Notes: generated by a model not told the origin, from the sequence alone. A stretch of 30,250 nt of DNA from CALVNN01 sp964393975 (GCA_964393975.1 CAYMVO010000012.1:1-30250), one strand, 5' to 3'. Shown: positions 1-8,447, counted from the stretch's first letter. Numbers and translations are program-made.

Positions 1-1
1 C

Positions 2-604
2 GGTCAAACTAGTGGCGAACAGACTACAGAGGCAGTGACGAGTGCGGACTTTACCGTGGTAGACAATAAATACACTTATACAGGAGATGTGAAAAACCTA
101 CTAGTCCTCAGTGAAAAGGTATTGGTACAGCAAGTGTTTAATTCGACTACTGCTAAAGGCAACCAGTGGAGTACGAGTGAAATACGTACGTTTATGAAAG
201 ATACACTCATAAATGACTTGTTTACAACGGATGCGCAAAACTACCTAAAACCACAAACATTAACGACGACATATTATGACAGTACGAATAGCAAAGCGGC
301 CCAGTCCAATACAAACGACGACAAACTCTTCCTTTTGGGGAATAAGCAAGATACTTATGTTGATACATTTAATGTAAATACCTACTTAAGTGGCGACTCA
401 TCAAAGATATCAAAAGCGAGTGATCTAGCCTTTGCTATAGGGTGTTATAACTCTTCTAACAACACCTATTGGTGGCTTCGTGCGGGCTTCTCTTATCATG
501 CTGACTACGCGTACCACGTCGACTTTTCTGACCTTGTCTTCAACTCCTATGTCAACAGCTCGAGCGTCGGCGTCCGTCCTGCTTTCGTCATGGCGGTAGC
601 GTAG
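2..604 (+). CDS. DUF6273-like protein, 3' end (5' truncated by window edge)
   Basis: The reading frame is open from base 2 to the TAG at 602-604, so the start lies outside the window; no start inside it has a ribosome binding site. The visible ~200 residues end with WWLRAGF..., then SVGVRPAFV. A WWLR segment followed by a Tyr/Asp/Ser/Asn-rich stretch and GVRPA is what I know as the C-terminal part of DUF6273-type proteins, which are probably related to the FGE-sulfatase/C-type-lectin fold and common as surface or secreted proteins in uncultured Clostridia. The function is unknown; binding of an extracellular ligand is a guess. The last ~130 bases are about 57 percent GC against roughly 33 percent in neighbouring genes, and nearly all codons there end in C or T. 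Confidence 0.7.
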   Translation, partial: GQTSGEQTTEAVTSADFTVVDNKYTYTGDVKNLLVLSEKVLVQQVFNSTTAKGNQWSTSEIRTFMKDTLINDLFTTDAQNYLKPQTLTTTYYDSTNSKAAQSNTNDDKLFLLGNKQDTYVDTFNVNTYLSGDSSKISKASDLAFAIGCYNSSNNTYWWLRAGFSYHADYAYHVDFSDLVFNSYVNSSSVGVRPAFVMAVA

Positions 605-665
605 AGTGCGATGTACGGCTATTTTATAGAGTGAAATTAGACGCTAGAGAGAGTTAGCCTTTTAG

Positions 666-705
666 ACAAATCGTTATACATTTATGTATAGCGGTTTGTT
701 TTTTT
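666..705 (+). terminator. Rho-independent terminator of the DUF6273-like gene
   Basis: A 15-bp stem (ACAAATCGTTATACA paired with TGTATAGCGGTTTGT, two G-T wobbles) with a TTTA loop is followed by an uninterrupted T run. It lies about 60 bases past the stop codon. Confidence 0.9.
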
Positions 706-756
706 GTGGATTGGTAAAGTTTTTGTGAAAGTTTAGAAATATTTTTGTAATACTAG

Positions 757-785
757 TAGACAAAGTAAAATATTTATGCTATAAT
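757..785 (+). promoter_or_regulatory. SigA-type promoter of the CorC-like gene
   Basis: TAGACA at 757-762, a 17-base spacer and TATAAT at 780-785, with TG one base upstream of the -10 (extended -10). The predicted start near 791 leaves a leader of about 108 bases before the coding region. The leader holds a weak AGGTAT/ATACCT hairpin but no riboswitch class that I recognise. Confidence 0.7.
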
Positions 786-898
786 ACATTTGAAATGATA
801 TGAATATTTGTTAAGGAAAACATAATATATATAGTATATATGTAGGTATTTGTATCATAAAAATATACCTTTATTTTAAGGATTTAAGGAGAATTAAA

Positions 899-2260
899 TT
901 GTATCACCCCTGTACGTTATTATTAACATCTTTGACTTCTACACATATAGCACTTATTGTGGCTATTTGTTTTCTTTTGTGTTGTTCGGCGTTTTTCTCT
1001 TGTAGTGAGACCGCTTTTAACTCTATGAATGCTATAAGAATGAGGACTATGGCTGAGAACAAAGTAAAAGGCGCTGGTAAGGCGTTGTATATTTACGAGC
1101 ATTCAGCGAGAATGATTACTACCATTTTAGTTGGTAATAATATTGTAAACATATTAGCGACTACATTATGTGCATTGATATTATCTGACCTCATTACAAA
1201 TTCTACGCTATACACTGTTTTAAATACTGTGGTGATGACGATCATTATTTTGATATTTGGTGAGATTTTACCTAAAGCGTTTGCTAGGAGCGCACCTGAG
1301 AAGTTTGCGGTGAAGTTGTCTACGCCTGTGTACTATGTAATGAAATTATTTTATCCAATCGTGATTCCTTTTTATAGTTTGCAAAGAATATTTACGAAAA
1401 AGCAAGAGCAAGAGAATGAAAGCGTTACTGTGACTGAGGATGAATTGGAGAGTATTATTGATACCATGGAAGAGGAAGGTGTCCTTCAAAAGGAAGATGC
1501 TGATTTGCTTCAAGGCACTATGAAAATAAAGGACGCTACCGCTCACGATGTTATGACGCATAGGGTGGATGTTGTGTTTTTGAGCGTTGATGCGACTACG
1601 GATGAGGTAGAGAATACTTTTATGGAGTATCAATATAGTAGGCTTCCTGTATATAGAAATAATACTGATGATGTGGTAGGTGTTTTACATATAAAAGATT
1701 TCTTTACTGCAAAAGTGAAAGGTGAAGACCTTAGTCTTGAGTCGCTTATGACACCACCGCTATTTACAGCTGAAAATACAAACATTGACACGCTTATTCG
1801 TGATATGCAGAAGGAAAAGAAACACCTTGCTATTGTGATAGATGAGAATGGTGGTGTGAGTGGTATAGTGACTATGGAGGATGCTATCGAGACTATTGTC
1901 GGCGAGATATACGATGAGACCGATACTGAAGAGAAGGAACCTGAATTTGTACAAGTCGGTGATGATAGCTATGAGTTTGATGCAGAGGTCACTGTAGAAG
2001 ATTTATTTGACAGACTTCAAATAGAAAAGGTCCCTGAAAATCAATATAGGTCAATGGGTGCGTTTTTGTTTGAATTGTCTGAGGATGTACCAGAAAAAGG
2101 TAAAAAATACGAGTTTGATACAGTAGATGAGATCCTTGACGATGAAGGTAATATGACAGCACATAAGATCAATATGGCGTTTACTATACTCGTCATGGAA
2201 GGACATCGTATCAAAAAGATTGGTCTAAAAATCAATTATCTTGACAAATTAGACGAATAA
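899..2260 (+). CDS. CNNM/CBS-domain transporter, HlyC/CorC family
   Basis: A 453-residue membrane protein with the usual layout of the CorC/HlyC (UPF0053) family. Residues about 15-190 form the CNNM (DUF21) domain, with hydrophobic helices and the signature SCSETAFNSMN near residue 35. Two CBS modules lie at about 205-335 (THRVDVVFLS..., then the MTPPLFTAENTNI region), and the C-terminal CorC/HlyC accessory domain at about 350-440. Family members are linked to Mg2+/Co2+ efflux or homeostasis, with CBS sensing a nucleotide or Mg-ATP; the ion here is not shown. The start is a TTG at 899, seven bases after AAGGAG at 886-891; no better start is nearby. It appears monocistronic, between its own promoter and a terminator. 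Confidence 0.92.
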   Translation: MYHPCTLLLTSLTSTHIALIVAICFLLCCSAFFSCSETAFNSMNAIRMRTMAENKVKGAGKALYIYEHSARMITTILVGNNIVNILATTLCALILSDLITNSTLYTVLNTVVMTIIILIFGEILPKAFARSAPEKFAVKLSTPVYYVMKLFYPIVIPFYSLQRIFTKKQEQENESVTVTEDELESIIDTMEEEGVLQKEDADLLQGTMKIKDATAHDVMTHRVDVVFLSVDATTDEVENTFMEYQYSRLPVYRNNTDDVVGVLHIKDFFTAKVKGEDLSLESLMTPPLFTAENTNIDTLIRDMQKEKKHLAIVIDENGGVSGIVTMEDAIETIVGEIYDETDTEEKEPEFVQVGDDSYEFDAEVTVEDLFDRLQIEKVPENQYRSMGAFLFELSEDVPEKGKKYEFDTVDEILDDEGNMTAHKINMAFTILVMEGHRIKKIGLKINYLDKLDE

Positions 2261-2269
2261 TGGATAAGG

Positions 2270-2301
2270 CTAACGGCTATTTTACTAGCGTTAGTTTTTT
2301 T
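2270..2301 (+). terminator. Rho-independent terminator after the CorC-like gene
   Basis: CTAACG, a bulged G, CTA, a six-base loop, TAG and CGTTAG form a 9-bp stem with one bulge, followed by seven T residues. Confidence 0.85.
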
Positions 2302-2302
2302 C

Positions 2303-2331
2303 TTGACAATCCGACAACTATCTGTTAAAAT
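2303..2331 (+). promoter_or_regulatory. SigA-type promoter of the DUF4143 ATPase gene
   Basis: A perfect TTGACA at 2303-2308, a 17-base spacer and TAAAAT at 2326-2331, beginning right after the preceding T run. GGAGG at 2354-2358 then serves the ATG at 2364. Confidence 0.85.
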
Positions 2332-2363
2332 AGCATAGGTATGTATAAATAACGGAGGTTTTT

Positions 2364-3584
2364 ATGTTTATTGAGAGACATTTATCTAAAACGATATTAA
2401 ATTTGAGTAATCAATTTCCTATTGTTTTATTGACTGGACACAGACAAGTGGGAAAGAGTACTATTTTGCAAAAAACTTTTACTGATATGAAATATATAAC
2501 ATTAGATGACCCTAATGTTTTTATATCTATAAAGACAAATGCTTTGGAGTTTTTTAAATTGCAAGGTACACCTTTGATTGTTGATGAAGTGCAAAAAGCA
2601 TCTGAATCGTTTTCGTGTCTAAAATTTTTAGTAGACAAAGATCGTAAAAACGGAATGTATTTTTTAACTGGTTCACAAAGGTTTAATCTTATGCAAGGTG
2701 TTAGTGAGAGTCTTGCTGGGAGAATTTGCATTTTAAATATGTTTGGATTATCGGCTCGTGAAATATATGGCGACAACTTTGATACTGCTTTTTTACCAAC
2801 ATTAGAATATATTACTTCTCGTAACACAAAAATAGATAGTGATGTGAATTTGTTGTGGCAAAGAATTCATAGAGGATGTATGCCTGAGTTATATAATAAT
2901 AGCGAGTTAGAGTGGGAAAGTTTTTATGCGTCGTATTTAAATACTTATATTGAGCGTGATGTTAATCAATTAGCACAAGTAGGTGATACACTTTCATTTA
3001 TGCAATTTGTTATATCACTAGCATCTAGAACAGGTGAATTACTAAATTATGATTCCATTGCGAAAGATGTTGGTGTAGATATCCGTACGATAAAAAAATG
3101 GGTTTCTATTTTACAAGCATCAGGTATAATTTATTTATTAAATCCTTTTTCTTTAAATGTGAATAAACGCACTATAAAAACCCCAAAAGTCTACTTTACC
3201 GATACGGGATTGGTATGTTATCTTACAAAATGGTTGACTCCTAGCACTTTGATGAATGGTGCAATGGCTGGACAAATTTTTGAAACTTATGTATTTAATG
3301 AGATTTTTAAAAGCTACACAAATGCGGGTAAGGAACCAAACATTTATTTCTTTAGAAACACCGATGGACAAGAAGTGGATTTTTTGTTTTATCAAAATGG
3401 GGTTCTTTATCCTGTTGAAGTGAAAAAGACTGCTCAACCTAATTTAAAAGATATAAAGCATTTTTCGGCACTTTCAAAGTTTTTTCCTACACTGGAAGTG
3501 GGGGAGGGTGCTGTTGTCTGCACTTATGATAAGGTATTACCGTTAGATGAGAAGAATAGAATTGTACCTATCAGTTTCATTTAA
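2364..3584 (+). CDS. AAA ATPase with DUF4143 domain
   Basis: A 406-residue protein of the AAA_14/DUF4143 family. The Walker A motif is GHRQVGKST at about residues 25-33, and the Walker B-like strand is TPLIVDEVQ at about 69-77. The middle (about 210-270) resembles a winged-helix segment (YDSIAKDVGVDIRTIKKWVSIL). The C-terminus carries a PD-(D/E)xK-like pattern: QEVDFLFYQNG, then YPVEVKK. The family is very common and poorly understood; roles in toxin-antitoxin-like or genome-maintenance functions have been proposed, but the substrate is unknown. The start is ATG with GGAGG five bases upstream. The next gene follows after 15 bases with its own strong ribosome binding site, so the two probably share one transcript. 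Confidence 0.9.
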   Translation: MFIERHLSKTILNLSNQFPIVLLTGHRQVGKSTILQKTFTDMKYITLDDPNVFISIKTNALEFFKLQGTPLIVDEVQKASESFSCLKFLVDKDRKNGMYFLTGSQRFNLMQGVSESLAGRICILNMFGLSAREIYGDNFDTAFLPTLEYITSRNTKIDSDVNLLWQRIHRGCMPELYNNSELEWESFYASYLNTYIERDVNQLAQVGDTLSFMQFVISLASRTGELLNYDSIAKDVGVDIRTIKKWVSILQASGIIYLLNPFSLNVNKRTIKTPKVYFTDTGLVCYLTKWLTPSTLMNGAMAGQIFETYVFNEIFKSYTNAGKEPNIYFFRNTDGQEVDFLFYQNGVLYPVEVKKTAQPNLKDIKHFSALSKFFPTLEVGEGAVVCTYDKVLPLDEKNRIVPISFI

Positions 3585-3599
3585 TTTTATGGAGGGGTT

Positions 3600-4397
3600 A
3601 TGATTACAAAGGTAAAAGCGATTTACAATGATATGACTATTGATTGTGTGCTTTTAGCAAAGTTTGATATTGAAGTAAATAGTCTTAAAAGTGAGCAGAA
3701 AAAGTTCTTGTTTTTTAAACGGAACAAATTTGTTGAATGTGTAGATTGTAAAAGTGTTTGCCTTGTGTTTGCATCTTGGAGGCATAAAAGTAAAGAGTTT
3801 GCTTTTATAAGCAAAGAATTGGTTTTAGGAAATAGTGATTTTTTAGATGATACAAATATTATCAAAAGTGTAGACTTTTGTAGTGAGAGTGTTCAGTATT
3901 ATTATGGTGATAAACCAATTACTAATAAAGTGATGATTAAAAATTTTGAAGGGTATGATTTTATTTATAAAAATAATTCCTTTTTAGCGAATTTGTATAA
4001 TGGCGCTTCTGAACAGTGTTACAATTTGTTGTTTAAACAGTTGCACGAGGTTTTTGATTGCGAATCTATTGATGACGAGATTAAACCTGAAACAAAGTTT
4101 ATTGATTTTACAAAACGAAAGAACAGTGATTATATTGAGTTTCAATTTGCTAAAAATATAAAAAATCCTTTTAAAGATATCGAGCATTTTAAAGATGAGT
4201 CGCTTTATATTCAGTCAGTTAATTTAGATTGGTTCATGGAAACTTATGGGAATTTGTTTGAAAATTGCGTTTCACCAAATGGTGAAAGTAGATTTTGTTT
4301 TTATGGTGTTAATTATTACCCACTAGATATGGCAAAATTAATTTTTTATAGACTTAAAAAATCTAATATTGCAGGTAGTGAAAAATTGATTGTTTGA
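3600..4397 (+). CDS. Hypothetical protein, 265 aa, co-transcribed with the DUF4143 ATPase
   Basis: I do not recognise the family. The protein is soluble in appearance, with no signal peptide or membrane helix, and is rich in Phe, Lys, Asp and Asn. It has a Cys-containing N-terminal part (VECVDCKSVCLVF near residues 45-58) that could hint at metal binding but is not a complete zinc motif. GGAGGGG sits immediately before the ATG, with only 15 bases to the upstream ATPase stop and no terminator between, so joint expression is likely. It could be a partner of the ATPase or simply a co-transcribed gene. Codon use resembles the ATPase. Confidence 0.75.
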   Translation: MITKVKAIYNDMTIDCVLLAKFDIEVNSLKSEQKKFLFFKRNKFVECVDCKSVCLVFASWRHKSKEFAFISKELVLGNSDFLDDTNIIKSVDFCSESVQYYYGDKPITNKVMIKNFEGYDFIYKNNSFLANLYNGASEQCYNLLFKQLHEVFDCESIDDEIKPETKFIDFTKRKNSDYIEFQFAKNIKNPFKDIEHFKDESLYIQSVNLDWFMETYGNLFENCVSPNGESRFCFYGVNYYPLDMAKLIFYRLKKSNIAGSEKLIV

Positions 4398-4418
4398 CTC
4401 GAAAAAGCTGTGTCAAAC
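4392..4418. repeat. 7-bp inverted repeat across the stop codon, upstream of the ZIP gene
   Basis: GTTTGAC (4392-4398) and GTCAAAC (4412-4418) are perfect inverted copies 13 bases apart. The left arm contains the TGA stop of the preceding gene. No T run follows, so this is not a standard terminator. It could be a regulator operator or an RNA hairpin. Confidence 0.5.
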
Positions 4419-4467
4419 GGAGAGGGGTTTTATATCTTAGGTATATAGTAACAAAGTCAAAGTTGGA

Positions 4468-5223
4468 TTGCATATAATATATGTGAAAGAGTGTATATTG
4501 TTGTTATTATTTATGTTTTTTATGACTTCTATAGGGGCGTGTTTAGTTGCGTTTTTTAAAGAAATTAAACCAAAACTGAATATGATTTTGATAGGTTTAG
4601 CATCTGGTATTATGGTGGCAAGTAGTATTTTTTCACTCATAATTCCTTCACTTGAAATGAGTGAGTATTTGGGTGCGTTGTTTTGGTTACCTACATCTGT
4701 AGGCTTGATTTTTGGCGGGATGCTTTTGTTTATGTTGGATAAAATTGCGTTGTGTATAAATAAAGCTAAGCTAAATAAATCAAACAAACTTTTCCTTGCT
4801 ATGACATTTCATAACATTCCGGAAGGGTTGGCGGTAGGCGTAGGGTTTGGAACGTATTTTGCAAGTAATGACGCGTTGTTACTTGCTTCGGCAATAGGAC
4901 TCGCTATCGGCATAGGTGTGCAAAATTTACCTGAAGGTTTTGCGGTTAGTCTGCCTTTATATGTAAATGGTTATTCAAAGAAAAAATCTGCTTTCTTAGG
5001 CGTTGCCAGTGGCGCTGTGGAGGTCCTGTTTGCTTGTTTTGGTGTAATGCTTGCGGTGACGTTTACTGGTATAATGCCTTGGTTGTTGTCATTCTCCGCA
5101 GGATGTATGCTTGTGGTTACTATTGGAGAGCTGATACCTGAATTGAAATCTACACATATAGGTTGTGCATCGTTTCTTTTTGGGTTTATTTTAATGCTTA
5201 TACTAGACAACACTAAGTTTTAA
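4468..5223 (+). CDS. ZIP-family metal transporter
   Basis: A membrane protein of about 250 residues with the hallmarks of the ZIP family (zinc/iron permeases, ZupT/GufA-like). It has N-terminal helices with an SIGACLVAFF segment, a helix with HNIPEGLAVGVGFG (the metal-binding helix IV signature) near residue 113, and a second NLPEGFAVSLPLY helix near residue 152. It should import Zn2+ or another divalent metal across the cytoplasmic membrane. The start is uncertain: the listed TTG has no ribosome binding site, and neither does the in-frame GTG at 4483. A purine-rich GGAGAGGGG at 4419-4427 cannot be used because the in-frame TAG at 4438-4440 lies between. A TATAAT at 4473-4478, close before the GTG, might indicate a later, leaderless start. 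Confidence 0.85.
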   Translation: MHIIYVKECILLLLFMFFMTSIGACLVAFFKEIKPKLNMILIGLASGIMVASSIFSLIIPSLEMSEYLGALFWLPTSVGLIFGGMLLFMLDKIALCINKAKLNKSNKLFLAMTFHNIPEGLAVGVGFGTYFASNDALLLASAIGLAIGIGVQNLPEGFAVSLPLYVNGYSKKKSAFLGVASGAVEVLFACFGVMLAVTFTGIMPWLLSFSAGCMLVVTIGELIPELKSTHIGCASFLFGFILMLILDNTKF

Positions 5224-5346
5224 AAATTTATTATTTGTTGTTTAAAATTTTCATAATGATAATAATGAGGCACAATAAATATGAAGTTTAAAAATAAATA
5301 GTGGATTATAGTTTTTTGGTAGGGGTGGTGAAAAGGTGTTAAATAA

Positions 5347-5433
5347 ATGTGTATGATTGTAGAAAATGGAGGAAACAATCTTATGTTTAGTGGTTCTTTT
5401 CAAGTGATTTATTTGATTTGTAGTAGGTTATAA
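5347..5433 (+). CDS. Possible small peptide, 28 aa (tentative)
   Basis: ATG at 5347 is preceded by AAGGTG about eight bases upstream. An in-frame ATG at 5383 has GGAGG ten bases upstream, giving a 16-residue version. The peptide has a polar start (MCMIVENGGNN) and a hydrophobic tail (GSFQVIYLICSRL), with two cysteines. No homology is recognised. Two alternative starts, each with a ribosome-binding-like site, are the only support, so this may be chance. Confidence 0.3.
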   Translation: MCMIVENGGNNLMFSGSFQVIYLICSRL

Positions 5434-5487
5434 TATTTAAGAAAAAACTGTAGAAACGATCGTGTGGGACGGTGAGCTGAAAGCTAA

Positions 5488-5519
5488 TATATTATATAAA
5501 ATAATTTTTATATAATATA
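5488..5519. repeat. 14-bp perfect A/T-only inverted repeat
   Basis: A 14-bp arm beginning TATATTATAT at 5488-5501 is followed by a TAAT loop and its exact inverted copy at 5506-5519. All bases are A or T. It has no clean T tract and sits about 160 bases before the VirB4-like gene. It could be a cruciform, a bidirectional terminator-like element or a protein-binding site. Confidence 0.6.
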
Positions 5520-5614
5520 CAATATTAAATACGATAAAAATACATTCTTCACGCTTTTAACACTTTTATAGATTTTTAAATTTATAAAAATAAGAAAAAA
5601 GTTGTTTATTTTTG

Positions 5615-5643
5615 TTGGTTTATTTTTATTTTTGTGTTATACT
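5615..5643 (+). promoter_or_regulatory. Promoter of the VirB4-like gene
   Basis: TTGGTT at 5615-5620, a 17-base spacer and TATACT at 5638-5643, with TG one base before the -10 (extended -10). The start would be about 30 bases before the coding region. Confidence 0.65.
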
Positions 5644-5678
5644 AATTTTGAAATTGTCTTTTTAAGGGGTGAGTGGAT

Positions 5679-8324
5679 ATGGCTGTACATATGATTCCGC
5701 GTAAAACAAAAGTAAAAATTGAATTTTTGAAAAACTTTACTCTTAGCGATCTTATATATTGTTTGATAATGGTTGCTGGCGCTATAGCGATTTTTACTTC
5801 AAACTTTGAGTATCATATTTATCTGGGTGTTGCTTGGGTGGCTCTAGGTATTGCGTTTTTTATACAAGTAGAAGATGGTATTCGAATCTATGGGTTTTTA
5901 GGATTGGTTTTTAGATTTTTAGCTTTTAGGAAAAAGTTTAGCAAAAAGAAAAAGCGTGGGTTTGCTGATGTAGATGCAATTATGCCTTTTGTAGGTTTGT
6001 ATAATGAGGCATACATAGATTTTGGTGAGTATCGTGCGGGTGTAATTGAGATAAACCCTATGAGCTTTGGTCTTTTGAATGAGTATAAGCAGGATATGAT
6101 GATAAATACTTTTGCTAATGCGCTTAGACGTTTGACACTCGATCAAGCGGGTACAATCGTTAAAATTAGTAAACCTATAGTGTTGGACGACTTTATTTAT
6201 AACGAAGAACAAAAACTTAGCACTTTAGAGTATATGGGTGATAAGCGAGTGTTTACCGATGAGGAACTAGAGAGCCGTGTTGGCGTCATTGAGGAGCGTG
6301 CGGCACAAATGGAGTATTCAAACACGGATGCTAAAGATTATAAAGATTATTTTTATATAGTTGTGTATGATAAAGATAATGAGGCGTTAGAGACTACTAT
6401 TACTGGTATGATAAACTCTATGATGTCGTCGGTTACCCCTATGAGCGCAAGACAATTATATGGCGCGGATTTAGCGATATTCTTAAAGGCGACTTATGGA
6501 AAAGAGTTTAACGAGCGTGAAGTTAAAAACTTGTTGTATGAAGACTATATAAAATGGGTTAAACCTGAATCGGTACAATTTAGAATGGGTGCTACTCTTA
6601 TAGATGGCAAGCCATATCGTAACTTTGTAATTACCGATTATCCTTTACAAGTAGGTAATGCATGGGGATACATGTTGTTTGGTATTGATAAGACAAAGGT
6701 CGTTATAAACTTTAGACCTGTACCAAAATATCAATCTGAAAAGCAAATTGATAAGGCGATTATGGAGACTGAGACTAAGTTGTATAGAACGGGAAAATCT
6801 AGCACTCAAATTGAACTCCAAACCCATTTGGAGACTTTGCGGGAGTTGCTCGCAAGTCTTAAAAATAATAATGAACAATTATTTGAAATAAATACACATA
6901 TTAGCTGTGAAGAGTCGGCGAGAAAAGAAGTACGTGCTATTATAAGGCAAAATGGATTTAAATTTAGTGAGATGTTTGGTCGTCAAGTAGATTCTTTTGT
7001 TAGTAGTTCTATTAGTAGGCTTGACACAATAAGCGAGACATTTAGAGGTATACCTACTACAGCATTCGCAGCAGTATTTCCGTTTATTTCTAGCGAACTT
7101 CAAGATAAAGGTGGGTTTTATATCGGAGATAACCAGTATCCTGTGTATGTCAATTTGTTTGCTCGTAATAGCGAGCGTGTCAATAGTAATGTAATGATTA
7201 TCGGTAAATCAGGTTCTGGTAAATCATTTGCTACTAAATCTCTATTAGCAAACCTTGCAGCTGATAACGCGAAAGTGTTTATTCTCGATCCGGAAAACGA
7301 ATATGATGAACTCGCTCAGTCACTAAGAGGTAAAAAGATGGATGTGGGCTCTTCGGTGAATGGTATTTTTAATCCATTCCATATCAGTACGACGCTAGAG
7401 GCTGATGAGGGTAATAGAGATGATTCTTACGCGTTGCATTTGCAGTTTTTGGAAGAGTTTTTTAAAATCATTTTGGAAGGTTTAAATTCCGATGCTTTTG
7501 AGTTGTTAAACTCTCTTATTGTAGATTTGTACAAATCAAAACATATTGATAATAATACAAAGATAAATGAACTAAAACCCGAAGATTTCCCTATCTTTGA
7601 TGATTTGATGAAAATTATTAAAAAGAAGATTAAGACCGAAAAAGACACTTATAGACTTCAAAATTATCAAGTCATTGAGACCTATATTGAGAAGTTTGCT
7701 ACTGGCGGTCGTAATAGTAACCTTTGGAATGGACCAATGTCTATTGAGACTAAGGAAAACTTTATTACATTTAGTTTCTTGTCGTTACTTGCAAACAGAA
7801 ATAAAACTATAGCAGCGGCGCAAATGCTTTTGGTGTTTAAGTATTTGGATAATGAGATTATTAAAAACCGTGACTTTAACGGAAAGTATGCGTTTAATAA
7901 GAAGGCAAACCGTAAGATTATAGTCGTTGTTGATGAGGCGCACGTGTTTATCAATCCTAAGTTTCCTATTGCGCTTGACTTTATGGCGCAAATGGCTAAA
8001 CGTATTCGTAAGTATGATGGTATGCAAATCATTATTACGCAAAATATTAAAGACTTTGTAGGTAGTGAAGAGATTGCAAGACAATCTACCGCTATTATTA
8101 ACGCAAGTCAGTACTCGTTTATATTCTCTCTTGCTCCTAATGATATGACCGACCTTGTTGAATTGTATCGTAATGCGGGTGAAATTAACGAAGAAGAGCA
8201 AAATCAAATCGTTACAGCTGGGCTAGGCGAGTGTTTCTTGATTACAGGACCAATGAGCCGTACAATGCTAAGAATCAATACTTCACCTTACATCATTAAA
8301 CTATTTGATAAAAAGCATAAATAA
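5679..8324 (+). CDS. VirB4/TraE-type secretion ATPase with N-terminal PrgI-like membrane segment
   Basis: An 881-residue protein. Residues about 20-85 hold two hydrophobic helices and resemble the PrgI family, which is often encoded beside VirB4 in Gram-positive conjugation systems; here it is fused. The middle matches VirB4 architecture, and the C-terminal ATPase has Walker A IGKSGSGKSFATKS near residue 506, Walker B IIVVVDEAHVF near 748, and a QIIITQNIKDF segment. VirB4 proteins energise type IV secretion and conjugation at the inner membrane. I chose ATG 5679 over the in-frame GTG 5673 because AAGGGG at 5664-5669 is nine bases from the ATG but only three from the GTG. No other conjugation gene (VirD4, VirB6, relaxase) is in the window, so this is either a relic or a stand-alone member of the family. 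Confidence 0.9.
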   Translation: MAVHMIPRKTKVKIEFLKNFTLSDLIYCLIMVAGAIAIFTSNFEYHIYLGVAWVALGIAFFIQVEDGIRIYGFLGLVFRFLAFRKKFSKKKKRGFADVDAIMPFVGLYNEAYIDFGEYRAGVIEINPMSFGLLNEYKQDMMINTFANALRRLTLDQAGTIVKISKPIVLDDFIYNEEQKLSTLEYMGDKRVFTDEELESRVGVIEERAAQMEYSNTDAKDYKDYFYIVVYDKDNEALETTITGMINSMMSSVTPMSARQLYGADLAIFLKATYGKEFNEREVKNLLYEDYIKWVKPESVQFRMGATLIDGKPYRNFVITDYPLQVGNAWGYMLFGIDKTKVVINFRPVPKYQSEKQIDKAIMETETKLYRTGKSSTQIELQTHLETLRELLASLKNNNEQLFEINTHISCEESARKEVRAIIRQNGFKFSEMFGRQVDSFVSSSISRLDTISETFRGIPTTAFAAVFPFISSELQDKGGFYIGDNQYPVYVNLFARNSERVNSNVMIIGKSGSGKSFATKSLLANLAADNAKVFILDPENEYDELAQSLRGKKMDVGSSVNGIFNPFHISTTLEADEGNRDDSYALHLQFLEEFFKIILEGLNSDAFELLNSLIVDLYKSKHIDNNTKINELKPEDFPIFDDLMKIIKKKIKTEKDTYRLQNYQVIETYIEKFATGGRNSNLWNGPMSIETKENFITFSFLSLLANRNKTIAAAQMLLVFKYLDNEIIKNRDFNGKYAFNKKANRKIIVVVDEAHVFINPKFPIALDFMAQMAKRIRKYDGMQIIITQNIKDFVGSEEIARQSTAIINASQYSFIFSLAPNDMTDLVELYRNAGEINEEEQNQIVTAGLGECFLITGPMSRTMLRINTSPYIIKLFDKKHK

Positions 8325-8447
8325 TAAAAAACAGTTACAGGGCGTGAGCTTTTAAGTTGCTTTTGTTTTTGAATAAGCCATTTAAGGATTATTAATAGCA
8401 ATAAAATTAGTATAGTGATACTGGGTTTAGTTTGTAGGTAAAGTAAA

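Larger units (their letters stand above)
5224..5672. other. 449-base gene-poor stretch before the VirB4-like gene
   Basis: This stretch is AT-rich and holds a possible tiny ORF (5347-5433), a short AGCT/AGCT hairpin near 5475-5485, a 14-bp all-A/T hairpin (5488-5519) and a promoter for the following gene (5615-5643). I see no clear terminator for the ZIP gene and no known RNA family. Confidence 0.6.

Noticed and set aside
2411..2827. 138-codon minus-strand ORF opposite the DUF4143 ATPase
   Set aside because: It lies wholly inside a well-supported gene and has no start signal or recognised motif.
5679..8324. Complete conjugative element around the VirB4-like gene
   Set aside because: No relaxase, coupling protein, integrase or other type IV secretion gene is found in the window, so only a single gene is called.
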